NCBI GenBank assembly: GCA_028826165.1
Contig: JAPDFW010000065.1
Location: 62,001-126,000, forward strand
Reading direction: 5' to 3'
DNA: 64,000 nt
Origin: Anaeramoeba ignava
Taxonomy: Eukaryota > Metamonada > Anaeramoebidae
Below, piece by piece: positions 20,920 through 33,227 of this stretch (positions are counted from its first letter, which is position 1; every line of letters begins with the position of its first letter). The notes under the pieces are model-generated. The model saw only the letters and a list, made by a program, of their open reading frames with translations. It ran no database searches and was not told the origin of the DNA. The position numbers and the translations under genes were made by a program.

Positions 20920-23900
20920 TTAATCAATATAAATGTTCTGAAGAAAAGTAGAACTAAATTTATCAATATCACGTGAAATTTCCATTAAACCATACTTATT
21001 TTTTTGTGGAAAAACAAGAAAATAAATTCGAGAAGCTGAACGCTTTCCAAAAACCCAAAAATCTTTTTCAAGCATTTCAACAATTTCAACAGGAGTATCA
21101 CTTTCATCATAAACATCAGATTCAATCAACATCAAATCTTCATCAGTATCATTAAGTGGAATAAATAGATCACCAAAAAGTTCTATCATTTCAAATTTTT
21201 TGTCTTGTTTATGAATTTTTTTACGAATGGAAAATTCATTATAAATAGTTGCAATTTTTTGAGCAACTTTTTTGCCAACCATTGGATTTTTTGGATCTTT
21301 ATTTGAATACATCATTGCAAGATTCATTTGATTAAAATAGACAAAATCACAATTCTGTTCCATTTGAGTTTTTAAACCGACACTTTTGCTAATAGTATCG
21401 GAAATCAAAGTGAGTTCTTCTTTCATGAATTTTTGGAGACGTGAATAAAATGGAACACGCATTGAATTTGCATGTGGTTCACATAAAAACACCATATATA
21501 TTGAATTTGCTTTGTAGATGATAAGATAATATTCTTTTGTGTTATTTTCGCCAATAAAAATGGAAGGAAGATAAACAACAACAAGATTTTCATTGATTTT
21601 CTTTGGTCCAGTAAGAAATTGATAATCAGAGTCTTTGTTTTTCAGTGATTCTGTGATTTCATTGATAATTTGTGTGAAATTAGTTTCAATTCTAACAATA
21701 ATTTTTGATTTTTGATTTTGATTATTTTGATTTTGATTTTGAATTTGATTTTGATTTAAATTTTCATTTTGATTTTGATTTTGATTTAAATTTTCATTTT
21801 GATTTTGATTATTTTGATTTTGATTATTTTGATTTTCATTTTGATTTTGATTATTTTGAGATAATTCAGATTCCAAAATATAATTTTCATCCTCTTCAAG
21901 TTGTGTTTTATCTATATTGCTTTGTGTTTGTTCTATTTCTTGTAAATCCTTTAAAGAATTTGATAATTTTTGGTTTTCTGAAGTTTTTTCTTCTATTTTT
22001 TCTTCGTTTGAAGGAAATCCTGAGATTTCTGAATTGATTTTTTTGAGATCCATTGAAATTATTTTTGGATATAAAAGATTATATAAAGCTCTTGTTGTTG
22101 TTAAATCTAAAGAACTCCATACTAGAAATTTTTCTTTTAGGAAAATTGAGTGTTTAATTTGTGGGAATGTGCTTTCAATTTGGTTAATAAAGCATTTTAT
22201 TCGAAGGTATAAGTTTTTGTCGACAGAGAAATAATGAATTCCTAGAAGAGATTATTTTAAATTTCATTTTGAATTTGAATTTGAATTTGATTTTGAATTT
22301 ATTTTTGAATTTAAATTTGATTTTGATTTTTAATTTTATTTTTGATTTTGATTTTAAATTTGATTTTGATTTTCAATTTATTTTTGATTTTGATTTTGAT
22401 TTTGATTTTGATTTTGATTTTTATTTTGATTTTTATTTTTAAATTTGAATTTGAATTTATTTTTGATTTTAATTTTGATTTTGAATTTATTTTTGATTTT
22501 GATTTTGATTTTGATTTTGATTTTGATTTTGAATTTATTTTTAATTTTAATTTTGATTTTGATTTTATTTTTGATTTTGATTTTGATTTTAATTTTGAAT
22601 TTCAATTTGATTTTGATTTTGATTTTGATTTTGAATTTGATTTTGATTTTGATTTTGAATTTTGATTTTAATTTTATTTTTGATTTTGATTTTGATTTTA
22701 TTTTTGATTTTATTTTGATTTTCATTTTCATTTTCATTTTCATTTTGATTTTAAATTTGAATTTGATTTTAAATTTTAATTTTGATTTTAATTTTGATTT
22801 TGATTTTGATTTTGATTTTGATTTTGAATTTGAATTTAAATTTGATTTTGATTTTGAATTTGATTTTGAATTTATTTTTGAATTTGAATTTAAATTTGAT
22901 TTTGATTTTGATTATTTTGATTTTGATTTTGATTTTAAATTTAATTTTGAATTTGAATTTGAATTTGATTTGATTTTAATTTTGAATTTATTTTGAATTG
23001 ATTTTGATTTTAAATTTGATTTTGATTTTGAATTTGATTTTGATTTTGAATTTGAATTTGAATTTATTTTTAAATTTCATTTTGATTTTGATTTTGATTT
23101 TGATTTTCATTTTGAATTATTTTTAAATTTGATTTTAATTTGAATTTGAATTTGATTTTGAATTTATTTTTGAATTTGAATTTAAATTTGATTTTGATTT
23201 TGATTATTTTGATTTTGATTTTGATTTTAAATTTGAATTTGAATTTATTTTTGATTTTGATTTTGATTTTGATTTTGATTTTGATTTTGATTTTGATTTT
23301 GATTTTGATTTTGATTTTGAATTTTGAATTTATTTTTAATTTTGATTTTGAATTTGATTTTGAATTTGATTTTGATTTTGATTTTGATTTTGATTTTGAT
23401 TTTTGAATTTAATTTTGATTTTAAATTTAAATTGATTTTCATTTTGATTTTGAATTTGATTTTGAATTTCATTTTGAATTTGATTTTGAATTTCATTTTG
23501 ATTTTGAATTTCATTTTGATTTTGATTTTTGAATTTAATTTTGAATTTATTTTTAAATTTGATTTTAATTTTGATTTTAAATTTAAATTGATTTTGATTT
23601 TGATTTTGAATTTTAATTTTGATTTTAAATTTGATTTTGAATTTATTTTTGATTTGTAAGTTTACCATCAAAAATAGTTAATAAAGAGTCACCTCCATCT
23701 AAAGAACCAAAATCAACAAGACTAAAATAAAAGGAAAAAAAAATCTTAATTTTTTGTTTTAAAACTTCAATTCCAAATTTTTCTAAATTTGAAGCAAAAC
23801 TTCCATTTAAAAGACAAAAATTTCGATATCCATTTCTTAAAATTTGGAGAAGAAGTTTGTCTTCAAGAAATTCAGAATCATATTCAATTTCTTTTTTATC

Positions 23901-24438
23901 TCCATGAATAACAGCTTTAAAAGGATTATTAACAGTCTAAATAAATTAAAAAGAAAAAAAAAATTTTTTTAAATTGAATTTTTTAAATTGATTTTTTTAA
24001 TTTGAATTTTTTAAATTTGATTCAAATCTTTTTTTTATAAAAAAATTACAAGAACAACAAAGAAATTTTTTTCAGTTTCTAAAAAAACAATTCTTTGTTT
24101 TAATAAATGAAGCGAATTACAACCATTTGAAGAAAATGTTCTTTTTTTTTTAAATTGAATTTTTTTAAAAATAAAAAATAGAAATCAATATAAAAAAATA
24201 GGCTTCTTTCTCAATATCTTTTCCTGTTATAAAAAATAACATGAAAGAATCAGAAAAATCAAAACCTTGAAAAGGCTAGAATTCCTTCAATCAACCCACT
24301 ATGGGACATCTGCTTGCTAATCGGGATATTATGTGGGGTAAAATATATCACTTTCTCGTATTCTGTTTCTTCAGAATGAGAAAGTGTTGGATTAAAAATA
24401 AAAAAAGAACCAAAACTTGATGAACTTTTGGAAGACAT
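20920..24438 (-). CDS. CCZ1: CCZ1, subunit of the Mon1-Ccz1 Rab7 exchange factor
   Basis: Four exons on the minus strand: 24438..24266, 24140..24050, 23936..23666 and 22241..20920. Phases agree, giving 618 aa. The match to CCZ1 runs through every exon: SFGSFFIFNPTLSHSEETEY, GLIEGILAFSRTFSS across intron 1, ETEKNFFVVLTVNNPF across intron 2, LLTIFDGIHYFSVDKNLYLR across intron 3, then FLVWSSLDLTTTRALYNLLY, and a C-terminal FSSTFLQNIYID. Family role: Mon1-Ccz1 activates Rab7 on late endosomes and autophagosomes. An Asn/Gln/Glu run (about nt 21700-21860) separates two longin-like halves and explains the extra length over ~480 aa in animals. The intron 1 donor is GTTTTG, weaker than usual. Intron 3 is 1424 bp of satellite. 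Confidence 0.95.
22255..23655 (-). repeat. TTTTGA-type hexamer satellite, CCZ1 intron 3
   Basis: On the plus strand (TTTTGA)n, TTTGAATTTGAA and TTTTTGATTTTAAAT blocks run for about 1.4 kb. On the CCZ1 sense strand this reads AAATCAAAATC, essentially free of G apart from a short ATGAAA patch (about 22718-22745). Confidence 0.96.
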
Positions 24439-24659
24439 TTTATGTTAAATTGAAAATGATGAAAAATGAAAATTATGAGCAAAAGAAAATGAAGATAAAA
24501 AAATGAAAAAATGAAAAAATGAAAATAAAATTTTTATTTTTAAAAAAAGCAAAAAAAAATTTTTTTTGTTTATCTTTTGGAATTGATTATTTCCGATAAT
24601 CTAATCGGAAATATTAAATCTTCTATATCTTTAGAGATGATTTATATGATAGAAATTAG

Positions 24660-27600
24660 TTAAAAATCAATCAGAGAATTTATTTTTTTGAGGAGATTCA
24701 AAACAAACTTGGGAGAAGTGAATAAAGAAATAACATCTTTTTCGCCGATCTGTTGCAGAAGTTGTTTAGTCTGCGGAGATTTCAAGAGAAGAGACAAACT
24801 TTCAGGAAGGTTTTGTGTCTCTGAATTTTGTTTTTCTGAAGAATATTGAAGGGAATGAGAAGGAACGAATTTTGATTGAGAAAAAATATTTTGGTCATCA
24901 AGAAAATATGCTGCATTTCTCCAGAAAAGAAGCAAGCCATGTTCGACATTGAACGTTGAAATGGAGAGGAGGTCTTCTTGCGGGGAAGAAAGACGGGGAG
25001 AGTGAGAATGGATGTGGGGCTGTTGAGAATATTCAGTGAGGAAATTTGCCGAAATTTGGAGAAAATTGAAAAGATGAGAAAAAGAAGCAGAATATTGGGT
25101 TTCTAGAGCGACTTGAGAGGGGTTGTGAGGGACAAACAATGAAGAGCATGAGTTGAGCTTTGTGAATATATTCTCGAGTTTGTTGTAGAGCTCCTGTGTT
25201 TCTGTGTAAGGTTGATCGTGCTGGATGAACTCATCGAAAAAATCAGGAGATTCTTCAGTGATTTGTTGATGCAGTGTTAGAAGCTGGAAACGCAATTGAT
25301 GAGATACATGTTTGTGAGAAATTGTGGTGAGAAAAGAGAGGATGTTTCCAAGAATTTTGCCGACAATAAGCTTTGCATCTTGGACACTTTCGAAAACTTG
25401 AATTTCAGCTGAAACAATAAAAACTTGATCGACTTGATTTCTTTTAATTTGTTCAATATCAACAAATCCAATCCATCTTCGCGGATCATGATATTTCTGG
25501 AAAAGTTTCAAAGAAAGATCACGAAGGAGATCAAAGAAGTTTGCGAGTTTATCAACAAGAACAAGAAGATGCGAAGATGCCAAGTATCTTATGATTCCCG
25601 TGACGCAAAAAAGTTCACTCAAGCTTCTTGGAGTGATCAAAATACCGCGATCTTCAAGGATCCGCCCAATAACTTCTTGATGTACCACAATGAAATCGAG
25701 CATTCTGCCTGCAAGGTCTGTGTTGTGGGGAACACTTGAGCACATTGCAAATAATAGTCTAAGTGCGGGCGCAAGCAGTTTGTGATATTTATCTGTTTTG
25801 TCTTCGATCCATCTGTATGCTGCTAGTTGTTCCCCTATGTTTTGTGGGAATGCTGGAAGATCCGGAATGCCTTGTTCAGGGAGTTTTGCAGAGATCAAAG
25901 ACGGGAAGAAAATAGACGCAAGATGGGAAGGCGCTTCTGGCCAATCATCGATATATTTCGCGTGATAGCAAAGAAGCTCTAAAATTCCGTTTTCCATAAG
26001 CATCTTAGAGCCCTTCTTTGTAAGTGCAACAGAGCTCAGCAGTGAGAATCTTGACTCAGCAATGAACAGTGCGTTTAATGAAGAAGACCGCAATGTGAGC
26101 ACGTTGGAAAGCGCAGTCTCTGATTGCTCAATTTCTTCGACAATCACACGCAAATACCCTCTTGAATCAACTAAATCTAAAAGAGAATTCCCGCTTTTCT
26201 CAACTGCTAAATCAGAACGAACTGCAAAAGCAACTCTTTCTTCTTCCGATCTTACCATTCCTTGTTGTTCAATCCCCAAAAGCGTCTCCAATGTCGAAAA
26301 TGCAGTGCATTTCCAAATGTTGTCGTTGTAAATGATATCTTGACAAAGAACATCAACTATTTTTGCTGTGTATTTTTGCACAATCTGTAGATTTTGTCCC
26401 GAGAAAGAACGTAGTTTCTCAAAAACATCTCCAAAAATATCAATCGTATTTGTTTGTTTTATGCCTGAAAAAATGTCCCTAATTCGACTTTTGTTATCCG
26501 GCAGAAATTTTTCTTCAAAAGAAATTTTCTCTTCGAAATCTGTGTTTTCTGAAGTGTCGTTATCAAGGGAGGAAAGAAGCTCTGTTTGCAGAGCAAGACT
26601 ATCGAAGACTTCTGCGCAAGCAATGTGGCGAGTCATTGCAGTATAGAGGTTTCCACGAATTTGTGTTCCAATGTCCTCGCGAATAGCACATTTGAAAAGG
26701 AGATCGGCGAATGGATGGAACATTTCAATAGGAACCTTTGCGCTGATGAATTTGAGGCTTTGGGTTGTTTGTTGATAAAGGAGATGAAGCGGTAGGGAAG
26801 AGCGAGCTTGTGGAAGAGTAAGAGTATTAGGATTTGCGGTGTTTGAGAGAAAGGATGGAGAAAACAATTTGGAATTCAAAAGAAAATTTTCATTGTGAGA
26901 ATCTTCTTCATTATTATTGTCTTTTGGAAACGAGAAGAGGTTTGTTTGGGGTGTTTTAAGTGGAATTTTTGATGAAATTAAGGATGCAATTTTATCAGTC
27001 AAGAACATTGTCATCTCGGCCATTTTTGTGCGGATTGAAATGTGGAGATCTGCATTTTGGAGTTTTCTGAGAAGGGAATTTCCCAATGAAAAAAGTAATC
27101 TTGAAGGGGGACCAATTTGTAAAGGGGGATCTTGATTGATATCAACTGGAAGAATTTCTGAAACAGCGACAAAAACCATATGTCTCCAAGATTCAAGGAA
27201 ATGGAACTGAGCCTGGGCAAGTTTGATTGATTTGTTCTCGAGGATTGCGTTTCTAACAAGACGGTTCATTTCGGCACGGAGTTCATCCTCTGAGTAAATC
27301 TCAGGAGAAACATCATCGGGACCAAATCGCATAATTCCCTGTTGATTGATGATAATGTCGTGATATTGTTGTACTAAAGAAAGACTTATTTTTTCCACAT
27401 CCAGAACCGCCACTTGGTGCTTGCGTCCAAGTTGGGTCATAAATATCAATTGCGGATCTTCTGGAGAAAGAGAAAACATCCGCGACTCAATAGGCCATGT
27501 GCTTTTGAGGGACTTGTTTGGAAGCTCAATTTCGTCGAGAAGCTGCAGCATTTTGATCTCGTTCTGCTCAAATACAGGCTCCTCAGTAACACCACCGCTA

Positions 27601-30600
27601 TATTCCTCGCGGAATTGATGATCCCCTTTTTTTTCATTTGGTCTGAATGGATCTTCTATATTTTCTTGTGTTTCTTTTCCAGTGATATTTTCCCATGAGT
27701 TTTCCGAAACTCCCATCCCAAGAAGAAGTGCCAAGGTCTGTTTCGCGCGCGGTCGCAATGGATTCAATTGGGGATTACTACGCCGCATTTCAAGCGCCAA
27801 GGTGCGCAATAACCAAGACTTCTGATAAAGTCTATAAAGCAATAAATTTGCATTTATTATATCCCGTTCATGCGAGAACGGTTCATGTTCAGTAACTTCC
27901 CCATTATCACCTATTATATTTCCCCCAAGCATTGTTTCTTTCTGGTATCTTTCTCGCTCAGAAACAATGCGTCGCGATGTGGTTGTGCTTAGTAGATCCG
28001 CTTTTGCTCTTGAAAGTAAAAATTCCTTTTTTCCTGTTTTTGATCTTAAAAAATTAATCATTGTTTTGCTTGTTTCCTTGTCGGTACAAAGCTTGAAAAT
28101 CAGCTCATAGCAAAGTTGTGAAAGTCGAGGAAATCTCTGTGCAAAACCAGGCGTTTCCATGATGCTGAAAATGCTATTTAAACTTGTTATTTTCTTGTCG
28201 TCAAGTCGCGTGTTCTTGATATCTTTACTCACATCAAATCCAAGTAGATAATGAGCAAAATTGGGAGCGGGTGCAGCCAAGCTATCGAGGAGAAACTTGA
28301 CAATAGATTCCTTCAAGCACGAAATGGAACTGGGAAGATACTCAAAGAGATCTTTGTTCGAGGAAATGATATTTTTTTCTTGGTCATTTTTTTCCGATTT
28401 TGAAATTTCCGTTTTATTTTCTTTTGTTTCTAATCCTGGCTCGCTTTGTTTTGCATCCTGAATCGCGTTTTTGTGGATTCTTTGATTTGCAAGCACATTG
28501 TCTATCCATTCGTCAACGACTTCATGAAGAAGTCTTTGGTCAATGAGGTTGTAAGTCGAGAGAGAAAATGTCTGAACAAGAAGAGAGCGATCAAAAAAAA
28601 TCGGGTCTCTTATAAGAAAGTGGTATGCAAAGGGAATCTGTGTGAAAAGGTCAGATTGTGAATATCCGAGATATGTTTGCGGAAGTTGGGGATCATCATC
28701 GGGATCAAGCTCTGCCTCGAGCTGGTTCGCGAAGCCTGAGATGATCTGCATTTTGGATCGGATCAAAAACTCGATTATTGAAGATTGTGGAACGGTTGAA
28801 AAGGAAGAAAGACCGAGTTGGGAAAGAACACTCAAACTGGCGTTGTTTATAGATGTGCTGAAAGGATAGACAACTAGCGAGAAAAGATCTGCGATTGAAG
28901 TTAGAGATCTGACAAGAAGTTGACCCAAACTTTTGACAGCAAGAGGAACAGGTTGTTGGCGGTTTAGCGCAAGAAAGTTTCTCTGGTGTTTCATCACAAG
29001 TGCGAATATCTGCAACGCAAGGACAACACTTTCCTCAAGAAAGAACGCAACTGCATTTTTGGTTTCTACAGTGGATCCCAATAGTGATTTGTCTTTCCCA
29101 TCGCTGTTTCTTTTTCCGCTATCCTTCTCAATGGATACTGTGTTTATGCGTGTGTCTTCCTCATCGTCTTTGTTGCGTTCGCGCGGGGCATTACTGACAG
29201 AATCGTTCAGAATGAGTCTGAGATCTTCAAGATTTTTTACTCCATATTCCACAATAAACTTCATTGTTTTCAACAGTGTTTTTCCTGATAGAATAGATTT
29301 CATCAGATAAAATCCTGGTTCTTGTTTCGGTGCCACAGAACGGCTAAAGTCTTCCGCGCTCGCGCTGTATTTAAGCAAGCAGATGTAGAAAATTTTCAGA
29401 CACAAAGAAGAAACGATCCATTTTTCTTCTGTTTTCAAATAGCTTCTTTGACTGAATTGGAAAAACACTTGTTTCACAATGAACTCAATATACGGCATTA
29501 CACCAACTCTTCGGTTATTTTTTCCCAACTGCTCGGGTACTTCTGCGTTTCTGAGAAGTGTGTAGATGAGGTTCAAAAAAGATATAAGTTCAGGATATTC
29601 TTTGTTTCGTGATTCCACTTGTTCAAGTTGTATTTGAAATCCGCTTGTTACTTTCTTTTCGGCTGCTTTTACTCTCTCAAAAAGAATGCCTTCTTTCTGG
29701 AGTATTTGTGTTTGCTGTGCCAAATTTTCTGTTTTGTTTTGGTCCGAATCTGGGAAATTTTGATTTTGCTCTTTTTTATCTTGTTGTTTTAAAATGGTGT
29801 GTTGTTTTGGAAACTCGCTTGTTTGCAAGAGTTGGGATTCTTCAATCATTTCCCAAACATTAAGCGCAATTTGAGGGGTTTTACAGAACGCAGAAATAGT
29901 TCCCAAAAGCGCCGATTTTAATTTCGAAGGAATTCTACAAGAAAGCAAACCAACAAGTGAATGAAGTGTTCCCCATCTTGAGTTTTGAACAAGTTCTATT
30001 CTTCCAATTTCGTAGTTTGCTACTATTCTTGTGATCAAACGCTGCATTCCAATTAGTGCTTCAATATCTTCGGGTCGAATTTCTTTTATTGATCTTGTTT
30101 GTGATCTTTGATTGTATTCTGACAATTCATCCCGATATTTTTCAATCACATTAAAAAAATTCAACCAATTAAATAGTTGGTTTGTATTTGATCCCAGGAA
30201 GTTGTATGCTTGTTCTGCGCATTGTTCATCGTTTACTAATGATGCAAACATGTTTACTACAGATATGAATAATTTGGATGTAAGAAATTGACATGATTCT
30301 TGAAGAAAGTCTCTTAATGGTCTGAAGAAGAATTTATATGATAGAGTTGGTTTTTGGTAGTAAAGTGTAGCTACTAGTCTAAGGAGTTGTTGATAGTCGT
30401 CTCTTACTGAGACTATTTTTAATTAATTTTGAATTTATTTAATTTAATTTTGAATTAATTTTGAATTTAATTTTATTTTGAATTAATTTTGAATTAATTT
30501 TGATTTAATTTAATTTGAATTAATTTAATTTTGATTTAATTTTGAATTAATTTAATTTAATTTAATTTTAATTTAATTTAATTTAATTTTGATTTAATTT

Positions 30601-32148
30601 AATTTTGATTTAATTTAATTTGAATTAATTTTGAATTAATTTTGAATTAATTTAATTTTGAATTAATTTAATTTTGATTTAATTTGAATTAATTTAATTT
30701 TGATTTAATTTAATTTAATTTGATTAAATACCTGGTTCAACTCCTCGAGGATTGTTTCTATATGATACTAACTCTCGCTCATTCTCAATCTCATTCATCC
30801 TAATAGAACTAACTAATTGTGGTGCTCCAACAATAAGAAAATAAATCAATTCATCAAGTATTTGAACATAAATTTCTGGAGTACTTGAATAACTAAAAAT
30901 TGATAACTTATGCTCTAAAATTTCCACAAAAAATTCAAAAACTTTTGATTCCAAAGAAGTTAATAATAAATCATCAACATTATAAATAGTGTTTTGGTTT
31001 TCATCAAAAAGATTATCAATTGTATAAATAAAAATCCCCAACCCAAACGATAAAACCCCATGTATTTGTTTGTGTTGCCATTCAGGCTTGGGTTTGAAAA
31101 CTCGTGATAATTCTTGAAGAAATTCTCCAGAATTAATATTTAAAAGTGGAGTTTTTTCTGAATCGAAATTTGGATCTTCAAGTTTTGATACAACTTCAGC
31201 TAATCCTTTTGCAAACTTGCAAATTGCTCCAAAAGTAAATGAAAACATGATTTGAGTTAAATGATTTCGATTCTTTTTTATTATTGGCTCTTGATTCGCC
31301 AAATTTTGCTGTTGATTTTCCTTTTGTTTTTCAATTATCATTTGCGTTGAAAATTCTTGAAGAAAATTATAAATATCAACGATGTTTTTTGTTGGGACGT
31401 GATGAAAAAAGCTTAAATTCAAAACAATATCACTTATAACAACCATTTCATTGATTATAAATTCATTCCGATTTGGTTCTTTGTGCAAAAGTTGATAAAG
31501 TTCTTTTAATTTATTGATTAAATTTTCCACAATATTATTCCGAATTAAATGGTTGATAAATTGTGATAAAGATGCTTGTAAATTTTGTGCTATTTTTCTT
31601 TGTGGATATCTTGCGATTTGAAGCAAACTAAATAATAAATGGTGTCTTTCAATATGAAAAATTGTAACAGCAACTTCAGTTTCATTTAATTTCTCTCCAT
31701 ATTTTAATTTCTTTTATAATTTATCAATTACAAAAATTTTAATTGATATCAATTTTTAAAAGTATAAAAAATTTTTATTTTACATTTTCAATCGCAAGTT
31801 GAAGTAATTCTACACTCATAATTTCATTTAGATTTAAAGTGTCACTAATTTCTAATGCTTGTCTAATTAATGTTTCATTCATTTTTTTACTATTAGGTCC
31901 TATTGTTACATTTCCATCTGCTACTTTTTTTCTATCATTTTGATTTTTTATCTTTTTTTTTTTTTAATTTGAAAAAAAACACAATAAATGATTTTTATAA
32001 AAATTTTTTTCTTTAAATTTACAGGATAATTTAAAGGTGAAATCAAAAACTCTCCATAAGAAAATAAAATAGCTTCAAATTCTTGGATATCAATTTGATT
32101 TGAAAATGCTAAATTTATTGTTCTCCAAAGATTATGAAAAACAAGCAT
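24660..32148 (-). CDS. NUP205: Nuclear pore inner-ring scaffold NUP205/Nup192
   Basis: Four exons: 32148..32023, 31951..31784, 31710..30732 and 30412..24660. Phases agree, giving 2341 aa (human 2012). Family signatures include NPPKN-like NYPIKNQNDRKKVADGNVTI and QALEISDTLNLNEIMSVELL near the N-terminus. Further on are VSVRDDYQQLLRLVATLYYQ (human RRDLEHLMLLISELY), SLVGLLSCRIPSKLKSALLG with FCKTPQIALNVWE, a DRGILITPRSLSELFCVTGI block, and a SRGYLRVIV block like human SGYLKVLV. It is an alpha-solenoid of the nuclear pore inner ring. The 5.7-kb last exon has clearly higher GC and richer codon use than its surroundings. Introns 1 and 2 are 71 and 73 bp; intron 3 (30413-30731) is a repeat array. 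Confidence 0.95.
30421..30724 (-). repeat. TTTAATTTTGAATTAA repeat, NUP205 intron 3
   Basis: Fills the intron 30413-30731. The plus strand has no C, so the sense strand has no G. Confidence 0.93.
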
Positions 32149-32382
32149 AAGTTGAAAAAATTAAAAAAAAAAAATGAAAAAAAAAATTCAAAAAAAAAAA
32201 TTAATTTAAAAAAAAAATTTTATTGAGATAATTAACATTAATGATAATTGATTTGATTACTGATAAAAAAAAAATGAAAAACAAAAAGAAAAAGGAAAAG
32301 AATATTTAAAAAAAAATGAAAATGAAGATTTTAAGGGAACATAACTAATAATATCTTTAAAGCAATTTTCTATTTCCATTTT

Positions 32383-33145
32383 CAATAAAGTTTTTTAAAT
32401 AAAGTTTTAAATGAAGTTTTCAATAAAGTTTTAAATAAAGTTTTAAATAAAGTTTTCAATGAAGTTTTAAATAAAGTTTTAAATAAAGTTTTAAATAATT
32501 TTTAAATAAAGTTTTAAATGAAGTTTTAAATGAAGTTTTAAATGAAGTTTTAAATGAAGTTTTAAATAAAGTTTTAAATAAAGTTTTAAATAAAGTTTTA
32601 AATAAAGTTTTCAATAAAGTTTTAAATAAAGTTTTTTCAATAAAGTTTTAAATAAAGTTTTTTCAATAAGATTTTAAATAAAGTTTTTCAATAAAGTTTC
32701 CAATAAAGTTTTAAATAAAGTTTTCAATAAAGTTTTAAATAAAGTTTTAAAAGATTTTTCAATAAAGTTTTAAATAAGGTTTTTCAATAAAGTTTTCAAT
32801 AATTTTTAAAATAAGTTTTTCAATGAAGTTTTAAATAAAGTTTTCAATAAAGTTTTTTAAATAAAGTTTTAAATAAAGTTTTAAATAAGTTTTTCAATGA
32901 AGTTTTAAATAAAGTTTTCAATAAGTTTTAAATAAAGTTTTAAATAAGTTTTAAATAAGGTTTTAAATAAAGTTGTAAATAAAGTTGTAAAAGGTTTTTT
33001 CAATGAAGTTTTCAATAAAGTTTTAAATGAAGTTTTTCAATAAGATTTAAATAAAGTTTTAAATAAAGTTTTAAATGAAGTTTTTCAATAAAGTTTTTAA
33101 ATAAAGTTTTAAATAAAGTTTTAAATAAAGTTTTAAATAAAGATT
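32383..33145. repeat. AAATAAAGTTTT intergenic array
   Basis: 12-mer AAATAAAGTTTT and variants (AATGAAGTTTT, CAATAAAGTTTT) occupy most of the 1079-bp spacer 32149-33227 between the NUP205 5' end and the PP2C 3' end. Both AG and GT are abundant here, unlike in intronic arrays. The NUP205-proximal part (32155-32190) carries the AAAAATGAAAAA element. No gene seen. Confidence 0.93.
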
Positions 33146-33227
33146 TTAAAATGAGAAATTAAAATATGTAAATAGTAAATAATAATAAATACACTGAAAA
33201 ATATAATTCTTATTAATAAAAGGAAAA

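Noticed and set aside
22342-23671. Overlapping frames on both strands rich in FDFD, KIKI and ILIL
   Set aside because: Repeat artefacts within CCZ1 intron 3; flanking exons 23936..23666 and 22241..20920 join in phase across them.
24660-30251. Numerous 60-125 aa plus-strand frames opposite NUP205
   Set aside because: Shadows of the long, higher-GC NUP205 exon; none shows domain similarity or start context.
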